Notes: generated from the letters alone by a model not told the origin. Shown: positions 16,002-26,137, counted from the first letter of the stretch. The stretch: DNA of 64,000 nucleotides from Pyrinomonadaceae bacterium (GCA_019694395.1 JAIBCC010000021.1:49651-113650); one strand, 5' to 3'. Made by a program: numbers and translations.

Positions 16002-19000
16002 ATGAAAAAAAGTTTCAGATTTCTGACCTTTATTTTATCTGTATTTTTTTGTCTAGCCGGTTTGGCTTATGGACAAGAGCAATACGGTAACATAGAAGGA
16101 ACGATTAAGGACCCGCAGGGAGCTGTGGTTCCTAATGTCAGTGTAACAGTTGCTAACTCCGCAACAGGTTACAAACGCACAGTCACAACTAATGAAAGCG
16201 GATTTTTCCGTGTTCTTCAACTTCCTCCAGGGACCTACGCGGTAACAACTGCCTCAACAGGCGGTTTTAGCGGAGCGAAAAATGATAAAGTTGTTGTAAC
16301 ACTCGGAAATACGACTTTGGCTGATTTTACTTTAACAATCGGGTCGGCTACAAACGTAGTTGATGTAACAAGTGATGATGTTCCGCCAATTGATCCGACA
16401 GGAACTAAAGTCCAGACAAACTTAACTGCAAGACAAATTGAGTTGCTTCCGAAAGGAACCAGATTCACCGATGTTTTGAAAGCAGTTCCGGGAACTCGCG
16501 CAGAAGCTAATTCCGGCGGTTTCCAAGTTGATGGAGCTTCAGGTTCGGAAAACTCATTTATCGTTGATGGACAAGAAGTTAATAACTTCAGAACAGGTGC
16601 ATTACGCACAAACCAGGCAATTCCAACCCAATTTGTTTCAGAAGTTTCTTTGAAATCAAGCGGTTTTGAAGCTGAGTTTGGCGGAGCCACAGGTGGTGTT
16701 ATTAACGTTGTTACCAAAGGCGGAACAAATGATTGGCACGGCGAATTCGGTTCAGAATTTACTACCAGTAAGTTAGATGGTAATCCAAGACCGTCATTAC
16801 TTCGCTTTACCGGTGGATCAGGTGCGACATTTGTCCAGCCGACAGAATATTTTACACAACCAAAATTCCCGCAGAATTCTTTCCTTCCGACCGCAAATTT
16901 AGGTGGTCCGATTGTTAAGGATAAAGTTTGGTTCTTTGGCAGTTACACCCCGCAAATTTTTGAACAAACCATTAATACTGATTTCTACACAAGCGGTCCA
17001 AAAGTTGCGACAGGTGCTTTGGCAGCCAGAACCTATCGTTTTTCTGAAGAGTATTACCAAAAGACAAAACGGGAATATGCTTTTGGTAGAATTGATGCCA
17101 GCCCTTCGAATTCGCTTCGTTTAAGCGGAACCTATACCTGGAATCCGGTAATTGTTCATGGTTCTTTGCCGTTTAACCCAGTCACCTTTGGTAGTAATCC
17201 ACCATCGGTTAATTTTGGCGGAACTATCGGAACCTTGACAGGACGGCAATTGACCAACAACCAAGGTGGTCGTGAAACTGCAGACAACGTTACCGGGCAA
17301 GCTGTTTGGACTCCGACCAGCAAAATCATTGTGACAGGTAACTATTCACGCGGTTTTGCTAATGAAAAAGGAGCTAACTACTTTGCTGTTCTGCAAACCC
17401 AATATATCTGTAACCAAGGTAATGGAAGTGCTAACTCGTGCGTCACAGGTCAGGCAGACGCTACCAATGGTGCTGTAGTTCGCGATATTTCAATTCGCAC
17501 AAATTACAGAGGCGATATGACCTATGTTGTTAATAACTTTGGCGGCAGACACGAGTTCAAAGGCGGTTACGGCTGGCTTAAACTTTTGAATGATGTTGCT
17601 AACGGTTATTCAACCTTGGGTAGAATTGCTTTGTGGTATGATGGTTCGACCATTACAGACCGTGGTTCAACGGCTACTCCGACTCCAGGTGCTATCGGTT
17701 CGGGAACATTGACCCGTATCGGAACATTTGGTTTAGCAGCAAACACTTCGCAATCAATTTTCGTTCAGGATAAATGGCAACCGACCAGCCGTTTGACCAT
17801 CAATGCCGGCGTTAGAATGGAAAAAGAAGATATTCCTTCTTTTAACAGCTTTGCTCCTCCAATCAATTTCGGTTGGTTTGATAAAGTTGTTCCGCGCTTA
17901 GGTGCTGCATATGATTTGTTTGGCGATGGCAAAAACAAAATCTTTGGTAGCTATTCACAATTCTCAGACCGTATCAGATTTGACTTGCCGCGTGGCTCAT
18001 TCGGCGGTGACTTCTATCGGGTTGATTATTTTGAAATTTTCCCAAATACCGGTCCTTTCAGATCTGCATTTACATTACAAAGTATTTTGGGTAACTTTAC
18101 TGATCCGGCAGGTGGAAAATGTCCGACAACCGGATTTATCGGTAGTGGTTTAAGCCGTTGTCAAGCAGACTTCCGTATTGCTTCAAACGATCCAAACGCT
18201 ACACTTGAGGATGGAAAAGTTGATCCGAATGTTAAGCCTTTCCGTCAAGCTGAAATTACTGTTGGTTTCCAACGTCAATTAACAAGAGACTATCGTTTAA
18301 GCACTCGCTATGTGTATAAAAACGTATTGTCAGCAATTGAAGACGCAGGTGTCAGAAATGCTGCCGGTAGTGAAGCCTACATTTTGGGTAATCCAGGAGA
18401 AGGACTTCATTTACAACAGTTGCAACAATTTGGCTATACAAAATCAATTAAACCGCAACGTCGTTATGATGCAGTTGAAATTGCTATTGATAAGCAGCTT
18501 TCAAACCACTATTACTTTAACGTAAACTATACTATTAGCCGTCTCTATGGTAACTATTCAGGTTTGGCAAGTTCAGACGAAGCAGGACGCACATCTCCGG
18601 GTGTCAACCGTTTCTTTGACCTTCCTCACTTAGGATTTACCGCTGAAGGAAAGCCAGACAATGGACGTTTGGCAACAGACCGTCCGCATGTCTTAAATGC
18701 TTATGGAGCATATATTTTTGATTGGAAAGGTCACAAGACAAATGAAACCACAGTTTCATTCTTCCAGACATTCCAATCGGGAACCCCTGTTACTTCAACA
18801 GTTGGTTTCTATACCACATCAATCTTCTTGCATCGTGGCGATTTAGGCAGAACTCCTATGTTTAGTCAAACTGACTTAGCATTTACCCATAAATATAAAT
18901 TTGGAAATGATGGTAAGTATTCAGTTGCAGTTGACTTTACAATGCAAAATGCTTTTGATCAAAAAATCATTACCGGATACTTTACTTCAGTGTCTGCTGT

Positions 19001-19202
19001 AACCTTGACAGAAGCCTCTTTAGGTTTTGCTAGTCCGGCAGCAGCTACAAATGCATATACATCAGGACAATTGTTAACTGCAATTAACACATACCTTGAT
19101 GGTAATGCAACAACATTAAACCGTCGTGATTCTCGATACAAGCAACCAAATGCTTATCAAGGACCACGCGCTGTTCGTTTTGGCTTCCGCTTCCTCTTCT
19201 AA
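16002..19202 (+). CDS. Oar-like TonB-dependent outer-membrane receptor with carboxypeptidase-regulatory domain
   Basis: Outer-membrane receptor of 1066 residues. Order: signal peptide (to about 24, GLAYG), CarboxypepD_reg domain (about 28-115; EGTIKDPQGAVVPNVSVTV), plug (about 130-245, GGVINVVTKGGTNDWHGEFG), then the barrel with several GGPIVKDKVWFFGSY-type strands, ending in FGFRFLF. AAGGAG lies 8 bases before the ATG. It is clearly related in layout to the receptor at 8455-11751 but diverged in sequence, so the two are not a recent duplication. A cysteine pair (CNQGNGSANSC) in an extracellular-type loop may form a disulfide. Ligand unknown. Confidence 0.95.
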   Translation: MKKSFRFLTFILSVFFCLAGLAYGQEQYGNIEGTIKDPQGAVVPNVSVTVANSATGYKRTVTTNESGFFRVLQLPPGTYAVTTASTGGFSGAKNDKVVVTLGNTTLADFTLTIGSATNVVDVTSDDVPPIDPTGTKVQTNLTARQIELLPKGTRFTDVLKAVPGTRAEANSGGFQVDGASGSENSFIVDGQEVNNFRTGALRTNQAIPTQFVSEVSLKSSGFEAEFGGATGGVINVVTKGGTNDWHGEFGSEFTTSKLDGNPRPSLLRFTGGSGATFVQPTEYFTQPKFPQNSFLPTANLGGPIVKDKVWFFGSYTPQIFEQTINTDFYTSGPKVATGALAARTYRFSEEYYQKTKREYAFGRIDASPSNSLRLSGTYTWNPVIVHGSLPFNPVTFGSNPPSVNFGGTIGTLTGRQLTNNQGGRETADNVTGQAVWTPTSKIIVTGNYSRGFANEKGANYFAVLQTQYICNQGNGSANSCVTGQADATNGAVVRDISIRTNYRGDMTYVVNNFGGRHEFKGGYGWLKLLNDVANGYSTLGRIALWYDGSTITDRGSTATPTPGAIGSGTLTRIGTFGLAANTSQSIFVQDKWQPTSRLTINAGVRMEKEDIPSFNSFAPPINFGWFDKVVPRLGAAYDLFGDGKNKIFGSYSQFSDRIRFDLPRGSFGGDFYRVDYFEIFPNTGPFRSAFTLQSILGNFTDPAGGKCPTTGFIGSGLSRCQADFRIASNDPNATLEDGKVDPNVKPFRQAEITVGFQRQLTRDYRLSTRYVYKNVLSAIEDAGVRNAAGSEAYILGNPGEGLHLQQLQQFGYTKSIKPQRRYDAVEIAIDKQLSNHYYFNVNYTISRLYGNYSGLASSDEAGRTSPGVNRFFDLPHLGFTAEGKPDNGRLATDRPHVLNAYGAYIFDWKGHKTNETTVSFFQTFQSGTPVTSTVGFYTTSIFLHRGDLGRTPMFSQTDLAFTHKYKFGNDGKYSVAVDFTMQNAFDQKIITGYFTSVSAVTLTEASLGFASPAAATNAYTSGQLLTAINTYLDGNATTLNRRDSRYKQPNAYQGPRAVRFGFRFLF

Positions 19203-19232
19203 TTTGAAGAAAAGTTGAGACTAAAAAAACTT

Positions 19233-19267
19233 AACTCGCCTGAGTAAAATCGGGCGAGTTTTTTTTG
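19233..19267 (+). terminator. Rho-independent terminator of the second Oar-like receptor
   Basis: AACTCGCC pairs with GGCGAGTT around a loop of about 12 bases and is followed by a run of T, 30 bases after the receptor stop codon. Confidence 0.9.
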
Positions 19268-19274
19268 AAAAAAT

Positions 19275-19449
19275 TTATGTGAATCAAGGGTAGGAACTTT
19301 TCATTAAATTAAGGCTTCTCTTGGCGAACTGTTTGCCTCGGCAGGGAAAAGAACTTCCAATATCTACTCAAATTTGTGAAAAACAAAAAATACGCATACG
19401 CTGAGGAACAAAGCACGCAAAGTTTTCTTTCTACCCTTGATTCACATAA
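19275..19449. mobile_element. 175 bp MITE-like element with 19 bp perfect terminal inverted repeats
   Basis: The left end TTATGTGAATCAAGGGTAG (19275-19293) is exactly repeated in inverted form at 19431-19449. The interior of about 137 bases has no reading frame. No clear target-site duplication was seen beyond A/T bases. It lies between the receptor terminator and a convergent gene, a typical neutral site for a non-autonomous element. A large stem-loop of another kind is the alternative. Confidence 0.55.
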
Positions 19450-19663
19450 TTTATTGAAGTTATGGTAGCAAAGAAGTTCTAAAAGTTAGTTAATCTATTC
19501 TATTCAAACTGGTTATGTTGATAAAATGCGTTCCGAAATTTTGGCTCTGATTTTGAAGTAAAGTCATTTTTCTTAACGTTGGTTTTTATGGAATAAAACT
19601 ACAAATCTTCGACAAGAAAAAAACTCTTTTTGATTAGCTTAACTACCATAGACCATTATTGAT

Positions 19664-20668
19664 TTAATTTGAACTAACCGCTTTTTCCCGGAATTGCTGA
19701 ATGAGTTTTTTGATACTCTCAGTTGGAGCGTCAGGTTTGTTTTTTAAGTAAAGTTCAAGACGATCTGCCGCAGCAGAATATTTCAGTAAGTTATAGGCAT
19801 AAAGTAAAGCCAAATTCCAATGAACATCGGGTAATTTTCCTTTAGATAATTTATCAGCATCTAAAAAAGATTTTTCGGCTTCTGCAAACTGTTTCATTTT
19901 TCTTTGGGAGTTTCCAAGTAAAACCAGCCCTTCAGGTGAGCTTGGGCTGTTTTTAACTGCATTGTTAGCGGCATTTAGAGCTTCGTCAAACTTTTGGAGT
20001 TTTGAAGCGGAAACACTTAAACCATAACAACTGGTAAAACTCTTAGGATTAACTTCAACTGCCTTTTTGAAATTGTTGTAGGAGGGTTCCCATTTTTCTT
20101 GAGCACTATATTCCTGACCAAGTCTTTCTAAGGCGTAGAAATAAGTGGGGAAAACCTTTACTGCATTTTCCATTTTTTGAATTCCATCTTCTTGATTGCC
20201 ATCCGCAAAGGCTTTGAGTGCAGCATCATATTGGTTACGAGACTCCTGCGGAATATCTTGGATAAATACTGTTCCTGTAAGTTCCTTTCCATCTTTGGGA
20301 GGTTTGCGTTGACGTAGGTAGATATCTTGTTGAATACTTTCTGAGGGTGCCCTTCCGGCGATACCACTGGTTGTTATGACAACTTCAACTGATTGTTCTT
20401 CGAGGTCAGTTCCGTATGTCAAAACTCTGATGGTAAATGTGCCTGCACTTAAACCTCTGAAAAGATAAAGTCCCCCGCTATTTGTTCTCATCCTTCCGAT
20501 GATCCCGTTCATTTCGTTGAGCAACTCAACATAAACATCAGCTTGCGGCAATCTATCTTTGTTAAAAATATGACCGCTAATCATATTATTTGATTGGGCT
20601 TGAATTTTCAGAAACAAAAAAAGGGATATTGTTACTAAAAGGACAACCGAAGAAAGACGACTTTTCAC
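19664..20668 (-). CDS. Exported CarboxypepD_reg-TPR protein
   Basis: The 334-residue protein has a signal peptide (LLVTISLFLFLKIQAQ) and a carboxypeptidase-regulatory beta domain (about 28-105; ISGHIFNKDRLPQADVYVEL, with YLFRGLSAGTFTIRVL). At least four TPR units follow (about 145-320; for example YYALERLGQEY and ALNAANNAVKNSPSSPEGLVLLG). The beta domain is the type found at the N-terminus of the nearby Oar receptors. The TPR part suggests a scaffold in the periplasm. It follows the sigma and anti-sigma genes but has its own -10 box and sits beyond a terminator-like stem, so it may be separately transcribed. Confidence 0.85.
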   Translation of the reverse strand: MKSRLSSVVLLVTISLFLFLKIQAQSNNMISGHIFNKDRLPQADVYVELLNEMNGIIGRMRTNSGGLYLFRGLSAGTFTIRVLTYGTDLEEQSVEVVITTSGIAGRAPSESIQQDIYLRQRKPPKDGKELTGTVFIQDIPQESRNQYDAALKAFADGNQEDGIQKMENAVKVFPTYFYALERLGQEYSAQEKWEPSYNNFKKAVEVNPKSFTSCYGLSVSASKLQKFDEALNAANNAVKNSPSSPEGLVLLGNSQRKMKQFAEAEKSFLDADKLSKGKLPDVHWNLALLYAYNLLKYSAAADRLELYLKNKPDAPTESIKKLIQQFREKAVSSN

Positions 20669-20767
20669 AAATAAAACCTCCGTTTATTAAATGGAATTAA
20701 ATATGGCTATTCCTACATTTATCAAGTAGTTGTAAATTGATAAATCTCAAAAAATAGTTTTAAGCGA

Positions 20768-20773
20768 ATTATA
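20768..20773 (-). promoter_or_regulatory. -10 box before the CarboxypepD/TPR gene
   Basis: TATAAT on the minus strand within AAATAGAGTTATAATT, the same string as before ribA. No convincing -35 element is present, so an activator or another sigma factor may be needed. Confidence 0.4.
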
Positions 20774-20837
20774 ACTCTATTTGAAAACAATTAGTATAGT
20801 TTTATTGAAAAAAAATAGATAAAATACAAAAAATAAT

Positions 20838-20887
20838 GGTTAGTAATTTTTTGAAATCTCTTAAAAAACTTCAAAATAATTACTAAC
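20838..20887 (-). terminator. Long stem after the anti-sigma-like gene
   Basis: GGTTAGTAATT pairs with AATTACTAACC, and the stem can continue with a TTTTGAA/TTCAAAA inner helix. On the minus strand it is followed by a T-rich run. It lies 30 bases past the stop of the gene at 20917. Confidence 0.6.
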
Positions 20888-20916
20888 CGTTTGGGGGATG
20901 CTGTAAAATATTGTTA

Positions 20917-21333
20917 TTAAAAAACCTTTTTATCTTCGTCCGATTCTTTTTCTGTTTCTTCCTCTTTTTCTTCGTGTGCAAAAACCGCTGCATCATTAGT
21001 GCCAAAAATTTTTGACATAATTCCACTCAGAACTTCGGAAAATTTCATTGGTTCTTTGCTCGGATTAGCTACCACAACTTCATCTGCTTCAAAAGCCATA
21101 TGCAGCTTTGCTAATTCGCCCGTAACGTGCAGACAGAATGAACAATCAACCAAATGTTGAATTATGTTTGGAGATTCCTTTTCATTAATTTTGCCTTCGA
21201 CAAAAGCCGCCAATGAATCTTCGTCCAAATGATTATTATTAAAATTGCTGTTCGCAGAGCGGACTCTTAAAAATCGGTCAAGTAATCCTTGAATTTTTAT
21301 CTCCTCTGCGTTTAATTGCCCCTTGCTTATCAT
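20917..21333 (-). CDS. Anti-sigma-factor-like protein with ZAS-type zinc motif
   Basis: The 138-residue soluble protein carries H-L-D-E-D-SLAAFVEG followed by H-L-V-D-C-S-F-C (H-x3-C-x2-C). This resembles the zinc-binding anti-sigma domain (zf-HC2). The C-terminus is very acidic (EEKEEETEKESDEDKK). No membrane segment is present, so it would be a cytoplasmic anti-sigma factor or a degenerate one. It lies 102 bases downstream of a sigma-70-family gene on the same strand, its expected partner. Cysteine ligation suggests a possible redox response, but that is inference. Confidence 0.7.
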   Translation of the reverse strand: MISKGQLNAEEIKIQGLLDRFLRVRSANSNFNNNHLDEDSLAAFVEGKINEKESPNIIQHLVDCSFCLHVTGELAKLHMAFEADEVVVANPSKEPMKFSEVLSGIMSKIFGTNDAAVFAHEEKEEETEKESDEDKKVF

Positions 21334-21435
21334 AAATCCAGCCTCCCAAACCTTAGACGCATCTTTAGTGTTAAATTTGCGTAAAATTTTTGTTTAGGGG
21401 GCAAAAAGTGCAAATTAGACGATTTCTTTCAGGTC

Positions 21436-22494
21436 TTAAGTTGTAATTAATTTTCGGTATAGATTCGGGCTAGCCAAATCTTGTGTCGCAATTTCCAGAC
21501 AAATTTCTATCTCTTCTTCCTTTAATCCGTTTTGGGTTAAAAGTTTAGCGCGGAAATTTTTCAACACTTTACCATAAGTTTTTTCGAGCCAACGCATTAC
21601 GGTTGATTCGTGAATTTTCATATTAGGATTGCTTTCACGTTGAGCAGATTTGCGTTGAAACCAGTCGCGTAACGGAGAAGTCGGCACTTCAACCAATTTG
21701 GCGATTTCCCGCAATTTCAGATTTTCAACATGGTAATAAAGCAATAAAAGTTTTTCGTGATTATCCAGATCACCAAACGCGTTTTCAATTGCATTCAAGG
21801 TTGTTTTGCGGTAGCGGTCACGCGTCAATTGGTCGATCATCTCGACTTCGCCATCCAATGAGGGCTCGGCAAAACTTGCCTGAGCGTAGCCTTCGCCAAC
21901 ATTTTCCGTCATTTCATCAAGTGAAACTTCGTCGTGGCTGGTGCGATGCAAATCTACCAATGAATGCCAAACAACCGTTCTAAGCCAACCGCGCAAACTG
22001 CCGCGTCCGCTGTAAGTCGAGAACTTGCTCACCCTTGCACCGTCAATCACGCGGGTTCCGTAAAGCTCGACATAAACTGTATCAACTACATCCTGGGCAT
22101 TGGTTTCCGAACTAGCCAAATGGCGGGCAACTCTTTCTAAATAGGCACGATGATTTTGGTCAAATTCCCACCAGGCTCTTTCACTACCACTGGAGCAAGC
22201 CAAAGCCAAAAATAAGTCATCGGCTTGTAGTTCACGCAAAAAATTTTGCACATCGGAAACTGTCAGCGGATTAGTGCTGCCGGAAAATAAATATTTGCGG
22301 ACAGTTCGATGCAGTGATTCTCTGAACCATTCAAGACTAACTCCAAAATTGGGCGCATTCTGACTGCAACGGGTATAAATTTCATCAATTACCTCATCGC
22401 AGTGTTCCAGTAAATGCTCGTTTTGAATAACTTCAGGGGACATAATAATTGGAATATTATAAACGAGATTAGTAAATTCTTCTAGCATAATCAT
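21436..22494 (-). CDS. Sigma-70 family RNA polymerase sigma factor, with long N- and C-terminal extensions
   Basis: The 352-residue protein has a sigma region-2-like segment (about 120-190; FDQNHRAYLERVARHLASSETNAQDVVDTVYVEL, then GRGSLRGWLRTVVWHSLVDLHR). A region-4-like segment follows (about 235-290; LDNHEKLLLLYYHVENLKLREIAKLVEVP). An N-terminal region of about 100 residues and a C-terminal tail of about 60 are outside the ECF core. The usual HTH after region 4.2 is followed by the unusual ATQDL tail. A shorter start at MSPEVIQ is possible; neither start has a strong ribosome binding site. It probably works with the anti-sigma-like protein at 20917. Confidence 0.75.
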   Translation of the reverse strand: MIMLEEFTNLVYNIPIIMSPEVIQNEHLLEHCDEVIDEIYTRCSQNAPNFGVSLEWFRESLHRTVRKYLFSGSTNPLTVSDVQNFLRELQADDLFLALACSSGSERAWWEFDQNHRAYLERVARHLASSETNAQDVVDTVYVELYGTRVIDGARVSKFSTYSGRGSLRGWLRTVVWHSLVDLHRTSHDEVSLDEMTENVGEGYAQASFAEPSLDGEVEMIDQLTRDRYRKTTLNAIENAFGDLDNHEKLLLLYYHVENLKLREIAKLVEVPTSPLRDWFQRKSAQRESNPNMKIHESTVMRWLEKTYGKVLKNFRAKLLTQNGLKEEEIEICLEIATQDLASPNLYRKLITT

Positions 22495-22562
22495 ATAAAA
22501 CCAAATTTTGTATAGATTTCGGATGAAACAAGAAGATATTACGTTTTTTTTTTTGATTTGGA

Positions 22563-22580
22563 ACTACCCATTTGGGTAGT
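22563..22580. promoter_or_regulatory. Near-perfect palindrome before the sigma gene
   Basis: ACTACCCA and TGGGTAGT flank two bases, about 70 bases upstream of the sigma gene start and 100 bases past the ABC gene stop. No long T run follows on the minus strand, so an operator fits better than a terminator. Confidence 0.4.
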
Positions 22581-22679
22581 AATTTTTACTTAAGGCTTTT
22601 TAAAAAGCAATAAGTATATATTATGGATGAATTTTGCTAAAAGCAATACAAAAAAATTGCCTGTTCTCAGAATTTTAGG

Positions 22680-24530
22680 TTAGGATTCCGCACTTAATAT
22701 TTGATTTGGTGCCATTGGAATGCTCGAAACCGGCAGACTTTTTTCAGCATATTGTAATTGGAAAAGCCGCCAGTATAATCCGCGTAAAGCCAATAATTCC
22801 TGATGATTACCGGATTCGCGCAATTCGCCGTGATGGAAAACCAGAATGCGGTCGCATTTTTGGATAGTAGAAAGGCGATGAGCAACAACCAGCGAAGTTC
22901 GGTCTTCCATGACACGTTCAACAGCTTGTTGAATCAATTGTTCGGTTTCGGTATCGATCGAGCTGGTTGCTTCGTCTAAAATCAGTAATTTAGGGTCAAA
23001 AGCGAGTGCACGGGCAAAGCTGACGAGTTGTTTTTGTCCAACCGAAAGACCTGCGCCGCGTTCTTTGACTTCGGTTTTATATCCGTTTTCAAGTTTTTCG
23101 ATAAATTCCGCTGCGTGAACTTCGTGTGCTGCCCAGTTTATTCTATCTTCAATTATTCCTTTATTTCCAAGCCTAATATTATCTTCAATTGAACCTGAAA
23201 AAAGGAAGACATCCTGTAAAACTACAGCAAAATTTTCGCGTAAAGATTGTAAATCCCAATCCCGGATATCAACGCCGTCAAGTAAAATACTACCCTTTTG
23301 GATGTCATAAAAACGCATCAGCAAATTAGTAGTCGTTGTTTTTCCTGAACCCGTATGCCCGACCAGCGCGACAGACTCACCCGCATTGACGGTAAAGGAA
23401 ACATCTTTCAAAACCCAATCTTCATTTTTATAGGCGAACCAGACGTTTTGAAATTCAATATTTCCAACCGCTTTACCGGATTTTTTCGGTTCTTTCGGCG
23501 TTTCGATCTCAACCGGCAAATCCAATAATTGAAAGATTCGATGCGAAGCCACAATCGCTGCTTGCAGGACGTTGAATTTATCGGAAAGATCACGAATCGG
23601 CTGAAAAAGATTTAATGAATATTGAATAAATGCCGCCAGAATTCCAACGGTCAGCGCGTCGCTTGAGGCAAATCCGACCAAATGACTGGCTCCGAAGGCA
23701 AAAATTACCGTGGCAATTCCGACAGTTCCGATAAAATCAACCATCGGATAAAAAATCGAGTAGTAATAAATCGTCTCAATGTTGGCAGTGCGGTAATCGT
23801 CATTGATTTCGTCAAAATTTCGCTGTGTTTTCTTTTCGGCATTAAAAAGCTGAACGGTTTGTGCGCCGGAAATATGCTCCTGCAAAAAGGCATTCAGTTT
23901 GGCGGTGCGAGTGCGGACTTTATCAAACCCGATGCGGGCTTTTTTGCGAAACCAATTTGTTGCAACAAATAACAGCGGAACTGTAATCAGCGAAACAATG
24001 GCGAGCTTCCAGTCCAAATAGAGCATCTGTGCCATGATCGCCACGATAATGACCAAATCGCCCAGAACATCAATCACGCCCGAAGTAAAAAGCTCATTCA
24101 ATGAGTCAACATCGCCTGTAATTCTGGTGATAACTCGTCCAACCGGATTTTTGTCGAAATAAGAAACTTCCTGATTTTGCAGTTTGGTATAGATTTCGGT
24201 TCGCAAATCGAACATTACCTGTTGTCCGACACGATTAACGAAAATCTCCTGCAAATAGTTGAAGAGAAAGCGAAAGAAGAATAATCCAAAGAAAAGTGTG
24301 ACGAACAGCCATAATCCTTCAGACTGTTTTGGAGTAATAAAATCATCAACTGCGTGTTGGGTAAAACGTGGTTGAATACTTCCTAAAATATTGGTCAGAA
24401 TCGTTAAAACTAAACCGATAACGGCATTTTTCCAATATGGTTTCAAGTAACGCAAAAGACGTTTGGTCACGCCCAGATCGTAAGTTTTTCCAATCGCTTC
24501 TTCTTCGAGGTGCTTCTTCTTTTCAGACAT
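22680..24530 (-). CDS. ABC transporter, fused permease and ATPase (MsbA/LmrA-like exporter)
   Basis: Half-transporter of 616 residues that would act as a homodimer in the inner membrane. Six membrane helices occupy about 35-320. The nucleotide-binding domain (about 355-590) has Walker A (GHTGSGKTT), Q-loop ([13 protein letters not shown]), the LSVGQKQ signature, Walker B ([10 protein letters not shown]) and the H-loop (VVAHRLST), so it is complete. This type exports lipids, drugs or peptides; the substrate is not evident. It is followed by no same-strand gene nearby and preceded by a heptamer array that ends at the start codon region. Confidence 0.94.
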   Translation of the reverse strand: MSEKKKHLEEEAIGKTYDLGVTKRLLRYLKPYWKNAVIGLVLTILTNILGSIQPRFTQHAVDDFITPKQSEGLWLFVTLFFGLFFFRFLFNYLQEIFVNRVGQQVMFDLRTEIYTKLQNQEVSYFDKNPVGRVITRITGDVDSLNELFTSGVIDVLGDLVIIVAIMAQMLYLDWKLAIVSLITVPLLFVATNWFRKKARIGFDKVRTRTAKLNAFLQEHISGAQTVQLFNAEKKTQRNFDEINDDYRTANIETIYYYSIFYPMVDFIGTVGIATVIFAFGASHLVGFASSDALTVGILAAFIQYSLNLFQPIRDLSDKFNVLQAAIVASHRIFQLLDLPVEIETPKEPKKSGKAVGNIEFQNVWFAYKNEDWVLKDVSFTVNAGESVALVGHTGSGKTTTTNLLMRFYDIQKGSILLDGVDIRDWDLQSLRENFAVVLQDVFLFSGSIEDNIRLGNKGIIEDRINWAAHEVHAAEFIEKLENGYKTEVKERGAGLSVGQKQLVSFARALAFDPKLLILDEATSSIDTETEQLIQQAVERVMEDRTSLVVAHRLSTIQKCDRILVFHHGELRESGNHQELLALRGLYWRLFQLQYAEKSLPVSSIPMAPNQILSAES

Positions 24531-24533
24531 TCT

Positions 24534-24561
24534 ATTTTAGATTTTAGGTTTTAGATTTTAG
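24534..24561. repeat. Degenerate heptamer array, 4 units
   Basis: Three ATTTTAG units and one GTTTTAG unit in exact 7-base register, directly upstream of the ABC transporter start. A two-unit relative (CTAAAAT twice) lies at 26223-26236 before the SpoIIM-like gene. Confidence 0.65.
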
Positions 24562-24664
24562 ATTGGCAAACGAAAAAAGGAAGGAATGTGGAGGAATTTA
24601 ACGGATTGACGAAGACTTAATAAAATCTTCGCACCAACCCGCTAAATGAATGAAGTTTACCAGC

Positions 24665-26137
24665 CTAACGATTTACGCCTCGTTTACCTGAAGTCCATTG
24701 TGTCCATTGATTAAAGGCTTTCATTTGTTCGTCTAATTTCGTATCAACCAAAAGTTTTTCCACCTCGCTTCGTGTTTGACGTTTGATTGGAAGCATCGGC
24801 GTTTGAGCTAATCCCCAAACCAAAACCGAAGCGATCATTGCATTTCGCTGCGCCTCTTTTTGATCAACCATTTCAAAAACATCCGAAGCGGCGTGATAAT
24901 CGGGCAAATAGGGAATTGCGTCCTGATTAGCAACCAGATTCGGCACGCCGGACAGCAAAAAATCAAAGTTATCTGTGCCGTCAATTCCGTCAAGCGGATT
25001 TTCAAATTTTCCAACTGAACTCAAAATCGTTTCGGTCGGTGAGCGTAAATCTTCACGCCCGTTAAGAAAAAATCCGGTAATTTTGCCGGAACCAATGTCG
25101 AAAATTGCAGTCGCAACGTGTTTTTCCAGCTCTTTGGCGTGAGTTTTGACATAGCCTGCTGAACCCCACATTCCTTGTTCTTCGCCCGTGAAAAGGACAA
25201 AGCGAATCGTGCGTTTCGGTTTGATGCCTAACGATTTAATAGCTCGCGCCGCGTCAATTACTAAAGCTACGTTAACTCCATTATCATTCGCACCTGTTCC
25301 CAAATCCCACGAATCAAGATGCGCTCCGATTAGAATGATTTCATCAGGTTTTTCGCTGCCGCGAATTTCTGCTACAACATTTTGGGATTGATAAACCCCG
25401 CCTGTTTTGTTAGCAATTTTCAGACTGAGCGTAACTTTTTTATTAGTTTCTAAAAGTCTGGCTAAACGTGCGCCATGTTCGCGGGAAACGGTTGCAATCG
25501 GCATCGGTGCAAAAGCTTCGCCCATCGTGACGGGATGACGATACAAAAGTCCGCGCGGACGAGTTGACTGCAAAAGCAGTGCTGCCACACCTGCTTTTTT
25601 CGCTGCTGCCATTAATGGCTGATTGCGAAAATATTCACCAAACAGATCATCCAGCGTTTTCATCTCGTTGGATTTAACTAAAGCGATCGCGCCGCGTGCC
25701 GATGCCCCAAGCTTGGCAAAATCCTCTTCGCTCCCTTCGCCTGCATTCACTAATTTGGCAGTAATAAAGCCTTTATTTGCAGTAGATGGCGAATAAGGCG
25801 AAGAAACTATTTGAATTGAAAACTTTTCGGGGGAAATAACTATGGCTTCGGCTGATTCGGGCAGCCAGAGATTAGGAACGTCAAATGATTCGGCTGTTAC
25901 GGAATCAACTCCGATTGATTTGAACTTTGCCACGCCCCACGCGACCGCACGATTGCAAGCGGGCGAGCCGGTCGGTCTGCCGCCGATAGTGTCGCATAAT
26001 TCCTCTAAATCGCTCATCATCGGCGTTGTTTGATTTGCCCGATTGATAAGTTTTTGGGTTAAATCTTGAGAATAAATTGCAAACGAAAAGACAGAAAGCA
26101 AGCAAATTGCCACAAAAAAGTTCCGGTAAATTTTCAT
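24665..26137 (-). CDS. M28 family zinc aminopeptidase/carboxypeptidase, exported
   Basis: The 490-residue protein has a signal peptide (FFVAICLLSVFSFAIYSQ), a protease-associated insert domain (about 120-225) and the M28 catalytic core. Metal ligands appear in order: H of IGAHLDSWDLGTGANDNG, the Asp of GTGANDNG, the catalytic Glu pair of LFTGEEQGMWGS, a later Asp (FDIGSG) and the final His in PDYHAASD. All co-catalytic zinc residues are therefore present. It probably trims extracytoplasmic peptides together with the M13 enzymes. It is divergent from the SpoIIM-like gene. Confidence 0.93.
   Translation of the reverse strand: MKIYRNFFVAICLLSVFSFAIYSQDLTQKLINRANQTTPMMSDLEELCDTIGGRPTGSPACNRAVAWGVAKFKSIGVDSVTAESFDVPNLWLPESAEAIVISPEKFSIQIVSSPYSPSTANKGFITAKLVNAGEGSEEDFAKLGASARGAIALVKSNEMKTLDDLFGEYFRNQPLMAAAKKAGVAALLLQSTRPRGLLYRHPVTMGEAFAPMPIATVSREHGARLARLLETNKKVTLSLKIANKTGGVYQSQNVVAEIRGSEKPDEIILIGAHLDSWDLGTGANDNGVNVALVIDAARAIKSLGIKPKRTIRFVLFTGEEQGMWGSAGYVKTHAKELEKHVATAIFDIGSGKITGFFLNGREDLRSPTETILSSVGKFENPLDGIDGTDNFDFLLSGVPNLVANQDAIPYLPDYHAASDVFEMVDQKEAQRNAMIASVLVWGLAQTPMLPIKRQTRSEVEKLLVDTKLDEQMKAFNQWTQWTSGKRGVNR

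Larger units (their letters stand above)
19203..19663. other. 461-base gap between convergent genes
   Basis: It contains the receptor terminator and the TIR element. The remaining bases (19450-19663) show nothing further. Confidence 0.5.

Noticed and set aside
19320..19336. TTGGC-8-TTTGC, also sigma54-like
   Set aside because: It lies inside the TIR element and points toward a gene on the other strand, so there is nothing for it to express.
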